Source of the DNA: Crotophaga sulcirostris
Lineage: Eukaryota; Chordata; Aves; Cuculiformes; Crotophagidae
DNA: 64,000 nt
Direction: 5' to 3'
Assembly: GCA_013397455.1 (NCBI GenBank)
Contig: VYZB01000281.1
Location: 694,887 to 758,886, forward strand
Shown here: positions 23,601 to 33,750 of the stretch, one piece after another
Numbering within the stretch: position 1 is the first letter of the stretch
How the letters are laid out: each line of letters begins with the position of its first letter
Program-made: the position numbers and the translations under genes
The notes under the pieces: generated by a model
What the model saw: only the letters and a program-made list of their open reading frames with translations
What the model was told of the DNA's origin: nothing
Databases searched by the model: none

Positions 23601-26600
23601 AAGGTACTGAGGCTTGACTATGCACCTTCATAACTGAGCGTGCTGAGGACTTTTAGGGTGAAGCCCATGCTGAAATATTTCCTCTCTCTGGTTACATTGC
23701 TGCATGACATGGTTGTACACTAGCACAGAGTTCAAACATGTGATTGACAGACTGACAGGTAAGAGGAAGATGTGCAAATTCTGCTTAAACTTTTCTTGTT
23801 ACTTCTACAATTAGTCCTTGCTGGAGTGTTATTTTCAATGTGTGCTAACCAGACCTGTGTTACAAGTACAGAAGAAATGAGAACCTGATTTACTGCTTTT
23901 GGTGGGTAGCAGCTTAAAATACATACACCCTAAGCTATTTATTAATTGGATTTTACATGCTGAATACCTAAGCCTTGTTTGCAGTGGGAGGTGTGAGGAT
24001 TTGCAATTTGCAAACCTTGTAGATGGTGATTAGTTTGTTAAATCCTATTCAAAACCAGCCTGGCTTATTTCTCAGCTGTGAGAGACATCTTTAGGCAAAT
24101 GTCCTAATGTATTTGCCATGTGAACAGTTTGCAGGTCAGTGACTGTACATTCAAAAGTGTTTTACTCAGCGATAAAATCTTCATCACTGTTTCATTACCA
24201 TAAACACGTGGTGACAAAAGTACTTCAGAGCTTTGCTTGGCTTTATATTAATTCTTAATTACAGTTCTCCTGGGGTTACCCACAATGACTCAAGGTCTTG
24301 CACTAATTGAACAGGAGGAAAAAATAAAATTAATGGACTGCAAAGGTCAGTATGTGGCTTCTGACTAATATAATAACTTATTGTAAATACATGAGAGTGG
24401 CTGTACAAGGCTACTACCTGTGTAGTCAGATGGCAGCCTATAAAGATCTGGCACCTGGGGTCTGCTGCCTCTTTTCATTTTAAAAAAAACCAACTCTTAT
24501 TAATGCTTTGGGTGTTCATGATTTCTTTAATACCTCTTGCTTTCCTCCTATGACATATTGCACCTTTTGTGATTTTTGGTCTTTATATTTCTGATCTTAC
24601 TTAAGAAAACTTACATTGTCTTTGACCAAAGGTCCTTCTAACCCAGTGCTGTGTTCTCAGCAATGAATGCTTAAATTAGAAGAAACTGAGCAGTAATGGT
24701 GCATTTTTTTCTCAGTAATTTGTCCTGGTTTCTAATTCAAGTTTGCTAGAGGCTGTTGGAAGTGTCACGTGTCTGGCAATGCTTATGATATGGATGTTGT
24801 TGGGCTATTCTGGATTGCAAGGTTCTGACCTCTGTGGCATACAAGAGTCCTTCCCACCCTTGGGTCTCATCACCAAAGGCTTGCTGCGGGATGGATGAGG
24901 CTTGCTATAAGTACACTATAGACTGGTTCTGTGTATTGGGAGGGACCACTGGGATTTCCAGATGTTTATCAAGCAGAGAAATCCACACAAGAGAGAGAGA
25001 GATTATAAAATATCCCAGCTGTGGAAAATGTGTTTCTTTTAAATTTTTTTCAGACTACAATGGTTGAGTTACAAGACAGAAATCTCTAGAAAACTAGATT
25101 CAGACATTTTAAAATGCTTTTTTTTTCCAGACTGTTTCATCATTTTCCAGCAATGTTCCAAGAGCTACTCTTGAAAACACAGAGAAAAAAAAAAATCAAA
25201 TCTTAATAGGAAGACTGGCTCAGATATCAGGTTGGCAGAAGCAAAATCTGGACCTTGTACATTTTCTAGGTCTCTACTGAAATAATTTAGTAATACCAGC
25301 TGCGGCAGTGAGTATTTGTCCACTGGAATGAAACCAGTCATTACATACTAATGCCTTCTAGTCACTAATGACCTGTTCAAGATTTGAACCAATGACTTAC
25401 AGGTTAATGATCTTGAATTCCTATTACCAGTGTGCATGAGACTAATTGAGAATTGTGGAGCAAGGTGGGGCTGAGCTACTTATTAACACTTGCTAAAACA
25501 GTAAGAAACATTTTTCTTACATATGAATTGCCATTGAAATGTTTAAAAGTGATTGTACAAACTTTGGATCCTAATTCTACCCTTGGCCTCCTGAGTACCA
25601 GGAGAATTATGTTTTTCCAAGCTCCCAAATGTACCATCTGGGGTCAACAAATGAAGACAATTGTGATCAACTAAGCCACATTTGTTCTAACTCCCTAACC
25701 AAAAGCTTTGAATGTTTCTTTTCAACACTCACAGTGCCTGTGCAACTAATAATTCCAGTGTCACTTGTGTTTCTATGAAATTCCATCTGTTGGTAGAAAA
25801 TCTGGGCTCATGTGTCTGATTTAACCCCTATTCAGCAGTGTGAGCCATGGCCTGAATGAAAATTGTGCCTTTGAGGTGATGGATAGAGTAATATATCACA
25901 AACTCATTCCACTGCACCTATATGGCTTTTCTTGTTCTTACAATGAATGGTTTCCATATCCTGGATCTCCAGTTCCTGTACCTGAAGGCTATGAAAGATG
26001 GCATTTGGGCAAGAATATGCTTTTGCCCTACGTGTTAAGGTGAGACCCCCTGCTGCTGCTAGTACGTTCTTAGGTGAAGAAATTTGTAAATCAAATCTGT
26101 CAGTATGCAGAATGTGAGTAAGACTCTGCATGTATAAAGGCATCAGAATAGATTTCAAAGTAGTATTTAAAATATTTGTGTATACATTGTAAGTGAAAAG
26201 AGTGAGAAAAGCAAGATGAAAAAGAACAAGGATGTAAATAAAAGCAAGGGCAAGTGTTGGAAGCAGTGATGATTGCTGTAGGATTACAGACCTCATTACA
26301 GATAGGGAGCCATACTGTGCAAAACGACTCATGCTGGACATGAGCCCTCTTTGGCAAGAGAGATTTTGAAGGCTCCAAAGCCCATGTGTCTCATCACTGT
26401 TCAGGATGAACCCAGGAGACTGGATGAGAACTTGCTAGCTGGTGTCCATCACCCTCTGCGTCACCATCAGTCATTCTGGACAGGTTACTTGGACGCACAT
26501 ATCTCAGTGCTTATAACCACAGAAGAGTGAGGGAAGTTTGAGAGAATGAATGTGAGGGAAGGAAATCTGTTTCTTTGCAAATAAAAGTCTACTTCCCCAT

Positions 26601-27474
26601 CTGCCTTGAGTTTTACTGCTTTGTCTGTTGTATAGGAACCCTGCTAAGGTACCTGAGTCTGTCCTTGCTGTAGCTGCCCTTATAAACCCCGTGTTCTTAT
26701 CTCAGTCCTGAAGGCACCTGGTGATTTGCTGGAGTTTATAAAAGGAATCTGCAGCAGAGCAGAGAACTCTGGCACAGCATAGCCAGCCGGTTGCCCTCCT
26801 CTAAAAATGCTGTGAAATAGTTTGGGGTTGAAAGTAAGTGGAATAATAAATGGTCAGGATGTTATTGATCCACTATTAGAAAAGTTATGCGGTAAAGTCA
26901 AACCCAGACCAATCCTGTATTGCTGCCAGTTGTGGAATGTCCTTGTCAAGGTGTTATTCTAGCTATTTCTTGCCTTGTAACACACCACTTTGACCAAACT
27001 TTTGACACTTTGTATAGAGAAGAAATAAATTAAAGCTTTAGAGATAAAGTACATATATGACTTTTTTTTATTTTGTACAAATGCAGATCTAACATTATGA
27101 AAGGGACTGCTAAATTATGGTACTGAGGTTTTATGAAATGTAATTATATGTCCAAAGATATTTTGTGTGGAAGGAAAAAGCTTACTGTACACTATTAAAG
27201 TGTTTTATGTCCAGAGATGACTGACACAATGCATTATGGGGCTAGAATAAGCATAATTGTCCAGTAAGAAATAATTGAATATAATCCTTTAGATGTCAAA
27301 ATGAAGCTATACATCATGTGAGACTGTCAGCAGTTATTACATATATTTGGTTATATAGACAAGCTTCCTTGGGGACTCATAATTTATGCCTCTAGGTAAA
27401 CAAAATTACCATTAGTTATTTAGCTGGCACTTCTGTTTCAGCATGTCTATGTAGGCATCACTGGACAACTTGAC
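20679..27474. other. Long unique non-coding block
   Basis: About 6.8 kb without CR1. An exon-like interval at 23170-23263 has a good acceptor tract (TTTTATGTCCTTCAG) and donor (AAAGGTAGGT) with one frame open. Its first bases (CAGGGCCTAATTCTG), however, resemble a DNA-transposon relic terminus. Nothing else is recognisable. Confidence 0.45.
23170..23263 (+). other. Exon-like interval (weak)
   Basis: Bounded by an acceptor tract ending CCTTCAG and a donor AAAG|GTAGGT. One of three frames is open across 94 bases. The start coincides with a GGGCCTAATTCTG motif that looks like an old transposon terminus, so this may be a decayed repeat with chance splice sites. Confidence 0.15.
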
Positions 27475-27845
27475 TTTCAAGTGGCCGCACATTTTGCCAT
27501 TACCCTGCCGGGGTAGCTGGTCCCCGTGTACCACAGGGAGCTGGGACGACCCCTGAGTGCCCTTCTCTGATGCCCCTGAGTTGCTCCTAGGGTCTTGGCA
27601 GCATTGTGGGCTAGGTGGGAGCAACTGGCATTGCTCCTTTGCCCCTCGTGAGAGATGTGCTAGTGACTATGGTGGCACAAGCAGGTGTGCATTGGCTGCA
27701 GCCCCAGCAGAGCTGATGTGCACAGCCTTGCTTCCCTGCAAGTACCACGTCCATCTGCTCTATGGGACGTGAAAAATACTCTTCAAATGTGAGAAATAAC
27801 TGATCTGGCTTTGGGCCCACTCACACCTCAGGATGGAGGGGCAGG
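27475..27845 (-). other. GC-rich block with minus-strand open frames (possible old exon or processed pseudogene)
   Basis: The block stands out from AT-rich flanks by its GC content and several CpGs. On the minus strand two overlapping frames (27820 to 27611, then another frame open down to 27412) could be one reading frame broken by a shift. The second frame ends with a protein-like tail, HLKVKLSSDAYIDMLKQK, before its stop. I do not recognise a protein. No poly(A) remnant or target duplication was seen. A GC-rich piece of unrecognised repeat is an equally good explanation. Confidence 0.2.
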
Positions 27846-29474
27846 GTTGTGTGTTCAGCGAGTGTGTTTAATTAATGTTGTCTCTTAACTGTAAAGATAC
27901 CCATAAATGTGTGACTATCTTGATCTTTTTGAAAGCTGAGAGTCTTTGAATGAGAACAGTTGTGTGTTTTGCATATGGGTTATGTTAATAACTTCAGACA
28001 GCTTGATGTTAAATTAGCAAAGTTTGTTTTGCTTCTGAATAACAATAGCAATGTACCACACAGGAACACTGTGAAAGTTAATTAATAGTAGGTAACCAAT
28101 TTGATATTCCTTGGATAAAAGCTCTGTACAAACTGATTATTCTTGCTCTTCGGGAGATGCTGTGGTGCCTTTGCTCACATGCAGCAGTGACTTACTTCAC
28201 AAAAAATCCCAGTAGAGCTCACTGAACTTCCTTCAGCAGCATTAACAGACACTATTCACGAGCTAGCCCTCCCTTCCCCTATGTTACCAGTGATTAATAC
28301 ATATTCAGTACCATGGCAGTGAAGAGAAATCATACTCATCTTGTTTGTGAGTGTGTGGCTGTATAGTTAAAAAATAAAATAATATAAAGTTAATCAAAAC
28401 TGTAATCCATATCTGTGTATGAGTGCTACTGTGAAAAGTGTGTTCCACTTTAAACTGCCATAATAATAATAGTTTTCTCGGTGAGGATCATGACTAGATA
28501 AGCTAGAGGAGAAGGAGCAGGAGGAGCAGAAGGAGAAAGAGAAGGAGACGGAGAAGAAGGCCAGCAGTGGAAGGGGGTATAGCCTGGTGAAAATGCTTTT
28601 TCAGAGTTGATTCAACATCTACCTGATGGTGATTTTGACAGCTGGTTCTGCTAAGTGAGGTAGAATTACACACCTTTCTGTATATGTATGTTTACTTATG
28701 TAAATACTTGATGAAATGCAGTCTGTAGAAACTGTGCTTTATATCATAGTTATACCAGGAAGAGAAAAGGAGACATCTCTGTGCTTACTTGAATGTCCAG
28801 GAAGTGATGATAGGATTTTTGAGAACACCTGGATGAAGGGAATAATAATGAAAGCATAAGGGTGACTCACGAAGAGCTTTACAAGAAATGATTGGATCAG
28901 ATGGGGAAGTATGTGAAGCATGTTTAATAGCGTAAGAAGCATTCAAAGAGCAAGACTGGTAACGATGAAAGCTAGAGAATTGAAGTTCCCTGGGAAAAGC
29001 CTGGTTGGATGCAAGCTACCGAGTTATATGTTTGGAAATCTGCTGGGAATAATTTTTTATTTACAGGATATAAAGTACAGATAGTAAGGAATATAAGAAA
29101 TAAAAATCCAAATATATGTTAGAAAAATAATCTGACTGAGACTTCAAACATTTTGGAAGATGGGCTTAAAACTGAAATGAATCTTGTTAAAATCACATAT
29201 ATTTGGTTTAAAATCATAAAAATGGAATTTAATAAAGACCAATCTGAAGACTGTATTTTAGAAAAGAAAAATCCAGTGAAGTGGAAAAATCCAGATAGAG
29301 TGGAGGAAAGTGGCTACTATGCAGTGCTGTTAAATGGTGCTGGATCTTAGACTGAAGACAGGTCAACAATGTAATGTTGGTATAAAAAGTACTGATGCCT
29401 CTCCTGAATACACTGACATGTCCTAGGGGAGACATGACATTAAGTAATTTCTTTTACTTAACATTTACAAAATA
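27846..29474. other. Unique non-coding sequence with a purine-rich tract
   Basis: Bases 28504-28562 form a G+A-rich tract. The remainder is AT-rich with no gene or repeat recognised. Confidence 0.5.
28504..28562. repeat. Polypurine (GGA/GAA) low-complexity tract
   Basis: Nearly uninterrupted purines made of AGGAG and AGAAGG units with a few C interruptions. Such tracts can adopt non-B structure, but no function is implied. Confidence 0.8.
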
Positions 29475-29912
29475 CCTGTTGGAGTACTGTTTTGGATGTT
29501 ACATTTTAAGAAAAATGCAGACTAACCTGAAAGAGGCTCGACAGAGAGGAATGTGACCCATGGGAAAAAGCTGGAGAAATCATATTGTCTAGGAAAAAGT
29601 CAGGAAGAAGACTGGAGTCTTCAAGGTTTAGGGATGTTGGTGATTGATGGATCTCCGTGTCCATGGAGGGTAGGATGATAAGTAATCAGTTTAATTTGTA
29701 GCAAGGGAGATTTAGTCATCAGGAGAAACTTTCAAACCGAAAAGATAGTTGAGCACTGAAACAGGTTGCCTTGGGAGTCTGTGTGGTCCCAGACATTGTC
29801 AGTTTTTAAGAAAGATCTCGTCTGTCAGAGGTGGCCTAAGGGTGGCTGAGCTTGTCTGAAAGCTGGAGAAGCTGATGGCTGATCCTCCCTTTCCTACAGT
29901 ACAGACATATAC
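29475..29912 (+). mobile_element. Ancient, heavily diverged CR1 LINE fragment
   Basis: Recognisable blocks in order: GGAGTACTGTTTTGGATGTT (the VQFW region), a long diverged stretch, GCAAGGGAGATTTAG, AAGATAGTTGAGCACTGAAA, CAGGTTGCCTTGGGAG, TCAGAGGTGGCCTAAGGGTG and CCTTTCCTACAG at its 3' end. This matches an old CR1 lineage (GCAAGGGAGATTTAG... TTAAGCACTGGAATAGGTT), different from the younger families nearby. Young copy E begins directly after its 3' end. Confidence 0.75.
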
Positions 29913-30375
29913 TGTATGCAGAGGAGAGCAACGGTGATGGTGAAAGGTTTGGAGCACAAGCCCTACGAGGAGCGACTGAGGGAGCTGGGGCTGTTTAGTC
30001 TGGAGAAGAGGAGGCTCAGGGGAGACCTTATTGCTCTCTACAACTACCTAAAAGGAGGTTGTAGTCAGGCAGGGGTTGGTCTCTTCTCTCAGGTGACCAG
30101 TGACAGAACTAGAGGACATGGACTCAAGCATCGTCAGGGAATAGGCTTGATATTAGGAAAAAGTTCTTCACTGAAAGGGTGATTGGCCCTTGGAATGCGC
30201 TGCCCAGGGAGGTGGTGGAGTCGCCAACCCTGGAGGTGTTTAAGAGGAGATTGGATGAGGCACTCAGTGCCATGGTTTAGATAATGGGTTGGTGTTAGTG
30301 TTGGGTTATAGGCTGGACTCAATGATCTCAGAGGTCCTTTCCAACCCTGTACTACTGTGATACTGTGATACTGTG
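29913..30375 (+). mobile_element. Young CR1 LINE fragment (copy E)
   Basis: Begins at GCAGAGGAGAGCAACGGTGA and encodes the ORF2 C-terminus ([20 protein letters not shown] onward). A four-base deletion at about 30140 (GGGAATAGG instead of GGGAAAGTTTAGG) shifts the frame. It ends in three octamer units, TACTGTGATACTGTGATACT plus GTG. Hand alignment with copy J gives about 20 substitutions in some 360 shared bases. It sits immediately 3' of an ancient CR1 in the same orientation. Confidence 0.96.
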
Positions 30376-31079
30376 GCAATATAATATAGAATGAGTAAAC
30401 TCTCTTATAAAAGTTGATGCATTTGCATTTTATTGCCATCATGTTCAGAAATCTTTACAGTCAGGGCCTTCACAGGGTGGCAAAAGACACATGCAGTGAG
30501 TTTTAGGATTCTGGGAGGTACCTGGGAAGTAAGAATCTGAACAGCTCACTGTGGAGTTCTGTTTCACCAGGTTGCCTCTCTTCACATTACCTTTGCAGAA
30601 ATTAAAATGTAGTGAAGCACTGATACTTCGTCCGTGTGACTTTCTACCTGCTAATGGGTGCTTTACTGCAGCACTGTTCTTCACAGAAGTGACTAGGAAG
30701 TGTCATGCGCCATTGCTGGGTAATATCTTTTATTTTCCTTAAAGTAATTGCATACTGCCTGAGGCAAGCAGGGCAATAGAGCCAAAATGAATAAAAAACT
30801 CCTGCAGTCTTAACTGAGGGCTTGATTATACAATCTACTGTTTGGAAGCCAACTGTAAAGTGAAGACTTTTTGCAGATGCACAGAAAGGAAAAGAGTACG
30901 TAATTAAGATAATTTCTTCCTAGATGAGATGGAGAGAGGAATTTGAAAGGATGACAAAATCTCATATCTCTCCAGCTCGGTAAATTCTTAATCAAAGATG
31001 ATTTAGCTGTACTTATATTAAAAGCAGCTATATTTAGATTAAAAGCTGTTTCTTTTATGGTGGTTTAGAAACATTTGGT
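30376..31079. other. Unique non-coding sequence
   Basis: About 700 bases between CR1 copies. No gene or repeat recognised. Confidence 0.5.
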
Positions 31080-31700
31080 CACAGAATCATTGAGCAGCGG
31101 AACAATACAGGCTGGGAGGAACCTTCTCCAGTCCAAACCCCTGCTCACAGCAGGTCCAGGACCTTGTCTGGTCAAGCTGTGAGTATCTCCAAACACAGAG
31201 ATCTCACAACCTGGGCAGCCTGCTCTAATTGACCACCCTCATGATCAAAATATTTTCCTGAAGTCTAATTGGAATTTCCTATGTTGCAGCTCATGATGGT
31301 TACCTTTAGCCTTTTTGCTGCCAGCCTCGGCCTCTGAGAAGTCTCTGCCTCTGTCTTCTCCACATCCTCCTATTAGGTATTTCTTTTTAAGGCAACAAGT
31401 AGTTCCCATCAGGGCATTTTATCCAGCCTGAATGAATGCACTTCCCTCACAGGGCAAGAGCTCTAGCCCTTGCACCAATTTATCCTTTCTTCTACAAATC
31501 TGGTCATAATACTCCAGATATGATCTTGTGAGAACTGAGTAAAGGGAAAAGATCATCCCTTTCAATCCACCCAGGAGACTCTTGGCCTCTTTTTTTTTTT
31601 TCTGCAAGGGCACCTTGCTGGCACATGTTATTGTCCATGAAGACCCCAAGTACTTTTCTGCAAAGCTACTTTCCTACCAGTCAGCACAACATCTGCACAT
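31080..31700 (-). mobile_element. Old CR1 LINE fragment, antisense (copy F)
   Basis: Enters at CACAGAATCATTGAG (complement of the GATTCTGTG-type tail), then GAGGAACCTTCTCCAGTCC. It then shows CTGGGCAGCCTGCTCT and the internal block complementary to the ORF2 C-terminus, and ends in GACCCCAAGTACTTTTCTGC. Heavily mutated, with a T12 insertion near 31590. No coding capacity. Confidence 0.88.
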
Positions 31701-33545
31701 TTGTGTTGGGTTGTTGTGTCCCAGGAGTGATTTTAAAGGCAGATGCTGGATTTGAAATGCCATGTCAAGGAGCTCTGAGGCTGTGTTTACACTAGTAAAA
31801 GAAAATCAACCTTGCCACAGGCCTGACCATTGAAGCTTGGTTGTGCAGACTGTTAAATTATTAGCATAATCCCTAGAATGATTCTGGCTTTGTCTACTAG
31901 CATGATAAATCCTGGGCACGGTCTGGTGTTTGTCATAGAGCAGCATCCATTCCCAGTGTCCCCCTTGTATCAGAAGTCAGAGAATAGATTTGTATGCATG
32001 TGATCAGTACCTCACCTGGGGGCCTTAGTAGAGACACTACTCCTTGGTTCATATTGTTTATTAGTTTAAAAGCACCTTGAGAGTCCATTCTAGTTTTGGG
32101 AGAAGGCTCCTTCATCTGCTGGATGAATTGTGTGCCTAACGAGCTTTGTACAGAGTCTGGTAGGGTTTTGGCCTCCCTGTTGAATAGTTATATAACTTCT
32201 GCTTTGATAACTCTAGCTGAATGTTAATGATAACTTAGTAATTAAATGCTCATAAATGTATGATATTGGGGACATATTTGAAGGTACAAATTAATATCTT
32301 TGTGGCGTCCTGAGGTTTAATTGTGGAAAAAGGTGTGTTCATGGTGTCCAAGTGAGTAATTATGGGTCACTGGGGATTGCTGTGTGTCAAGCTCAGTAAA
32401 TACTGAGAGAAAATGGAAGAAAAGCTCAAAGAAGCAGTTCAGGAATGCTTAACCCTGGTTAGGAATCTTTAGGATCATTCCAGCCGTGGTCTTTACCCAG
32501 TCTAGATAGATGAGTTTAAAACAGTCAAGAAGTTGTTGTCTTTGTTACCCTTCATCTACCATGGCTTAGGACCTGAAGAAAGGAGAAACAGCTGTATGCT
32601 TTGTCCTTGCTCCATGTTGTTCAGAGAGGTCATCATCTTTCTCTATGGGGTTGGATGGCCATTGGACAGCTGGAGCTACATCATCATAGATATTTTGGCT
32701 CCTGCAGGCAGGTGCTACACACAATGATCCTGCTGCATTCATTGTGGTAGGTGTAACAGGGAGCATATCTGGGGTTCTCAGTTCTTTCTATTTAATCTGT
32801 GTTAACCCCAGTGACTGGAAAGGAGACCTAGACATTTGTGTCCAAAGTCTATTCCCCTGCTGAGGTATCCACATGAAAGAGTCAGCAAGCTTGATGTCAG
32901 TTTTTTAAATTTTGCCTTATAAGCACAACTGCAAGTAAAGTTATGTATTTTTAGAGTTATTAGGGACAGACGTTATGCAATATGGATGTTTAGTAATTAC
33001 TGAGAGAGGAACAGAAATAATTAATCCTCTGGCTCCTTTTCTGGCTTTCATCCAGTCAGCAGAGTGGGCCTTGCAATGTACAAGCAATAGGAACCTGCTT
33101 GTGGCCACTCTCACAGTGCTTCAGGATTGGTCCCTCTGGAGTAAATGGCTGTTTCCACACAGCCCTTTCACAGTGCTCCAGTGGCATCTAGAAGGCTTTT
33201 TTTCTGACCAGTTCTGACCACTGGGAATGGCAGGAGGGCCCTGCAGCTGGAACAGCGTGGTGAAAATCCCTTGTCCATCCAGGCATCCCTTGTTCCCTTC
33301 AGTGTGTATCTTTGGGCAACCTGGTTAGTCTCACTCTTGGAGCTTGCTTTCTTTCTGCCCTTATTATTTTGGTGAATAATAGCATGTAACAGTGCTGCTT
33401 TTGTAAGGTTATCTAACAGGTTAACAGAGAGCATTACGTCCTGAACTTGGACCACTATAACCCTACAAAACATTGGTGTGGACTGGATGGTGTAGGCACA
33501 TTTGTTTCCACAGGGATTGGAGAGTCATGGTGGACAACAAGCTGA
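31701..33545. other. Unique non-coding sequence
   Basis: Contains a CTGTGTTTACACT motif near 31776-31790 like the one in the hairpin at 7091, possibly another old DNA-transposon end. No gene recognised. Confidence 0.45.
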
Positions 33546-33750
33546 ATCATAGAATCATCCAGTTGGAAAAGACCTTTGAGAGTACTGAGTCCAACTGTGC
33601 CTGTCTAATTACTGAACCATGTCCCTGAGGAACTCATCTACCCATCTTTTAAACATCTCCAGGGATGGTGACTCAACCACCTCCCAGGGCAGCCTGTGCC
33701 AGTGCCTGACCACCCTTTCAGTAAAAAAATTTTTCCTAAACAAGAAATTT
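33546..33750 (-). mobile_element. Old CR1 3' end, antisense (copy G)
   Basis: ATCATAGAATCATCCAGTTG (complement of the CR1 tail), then AAAAGACCTTTGAGAGTACT, CATCTCCAGGGATGGTGACT, CCCAGGGCAGCCTGTGCC and CACCCTTTCAGTAAAAAAAT. Only about 200 bases of the 3' end are present. Confidence 0.92.

Noticed and set aside
25904..26341. 145-codon minus-strand frame with a hydrophobic stretch, superficially receptor-like
   Set aside because: The hydrophobic part comes from AT-rich DNA. No receptor motif, signal or splice context is present, and a second overlapping frame is equally open.
28504..28562. Acidic/basic coding repeat
   Set aside because: It is a simple polypurine tract; any repeated peptide is a by-product.
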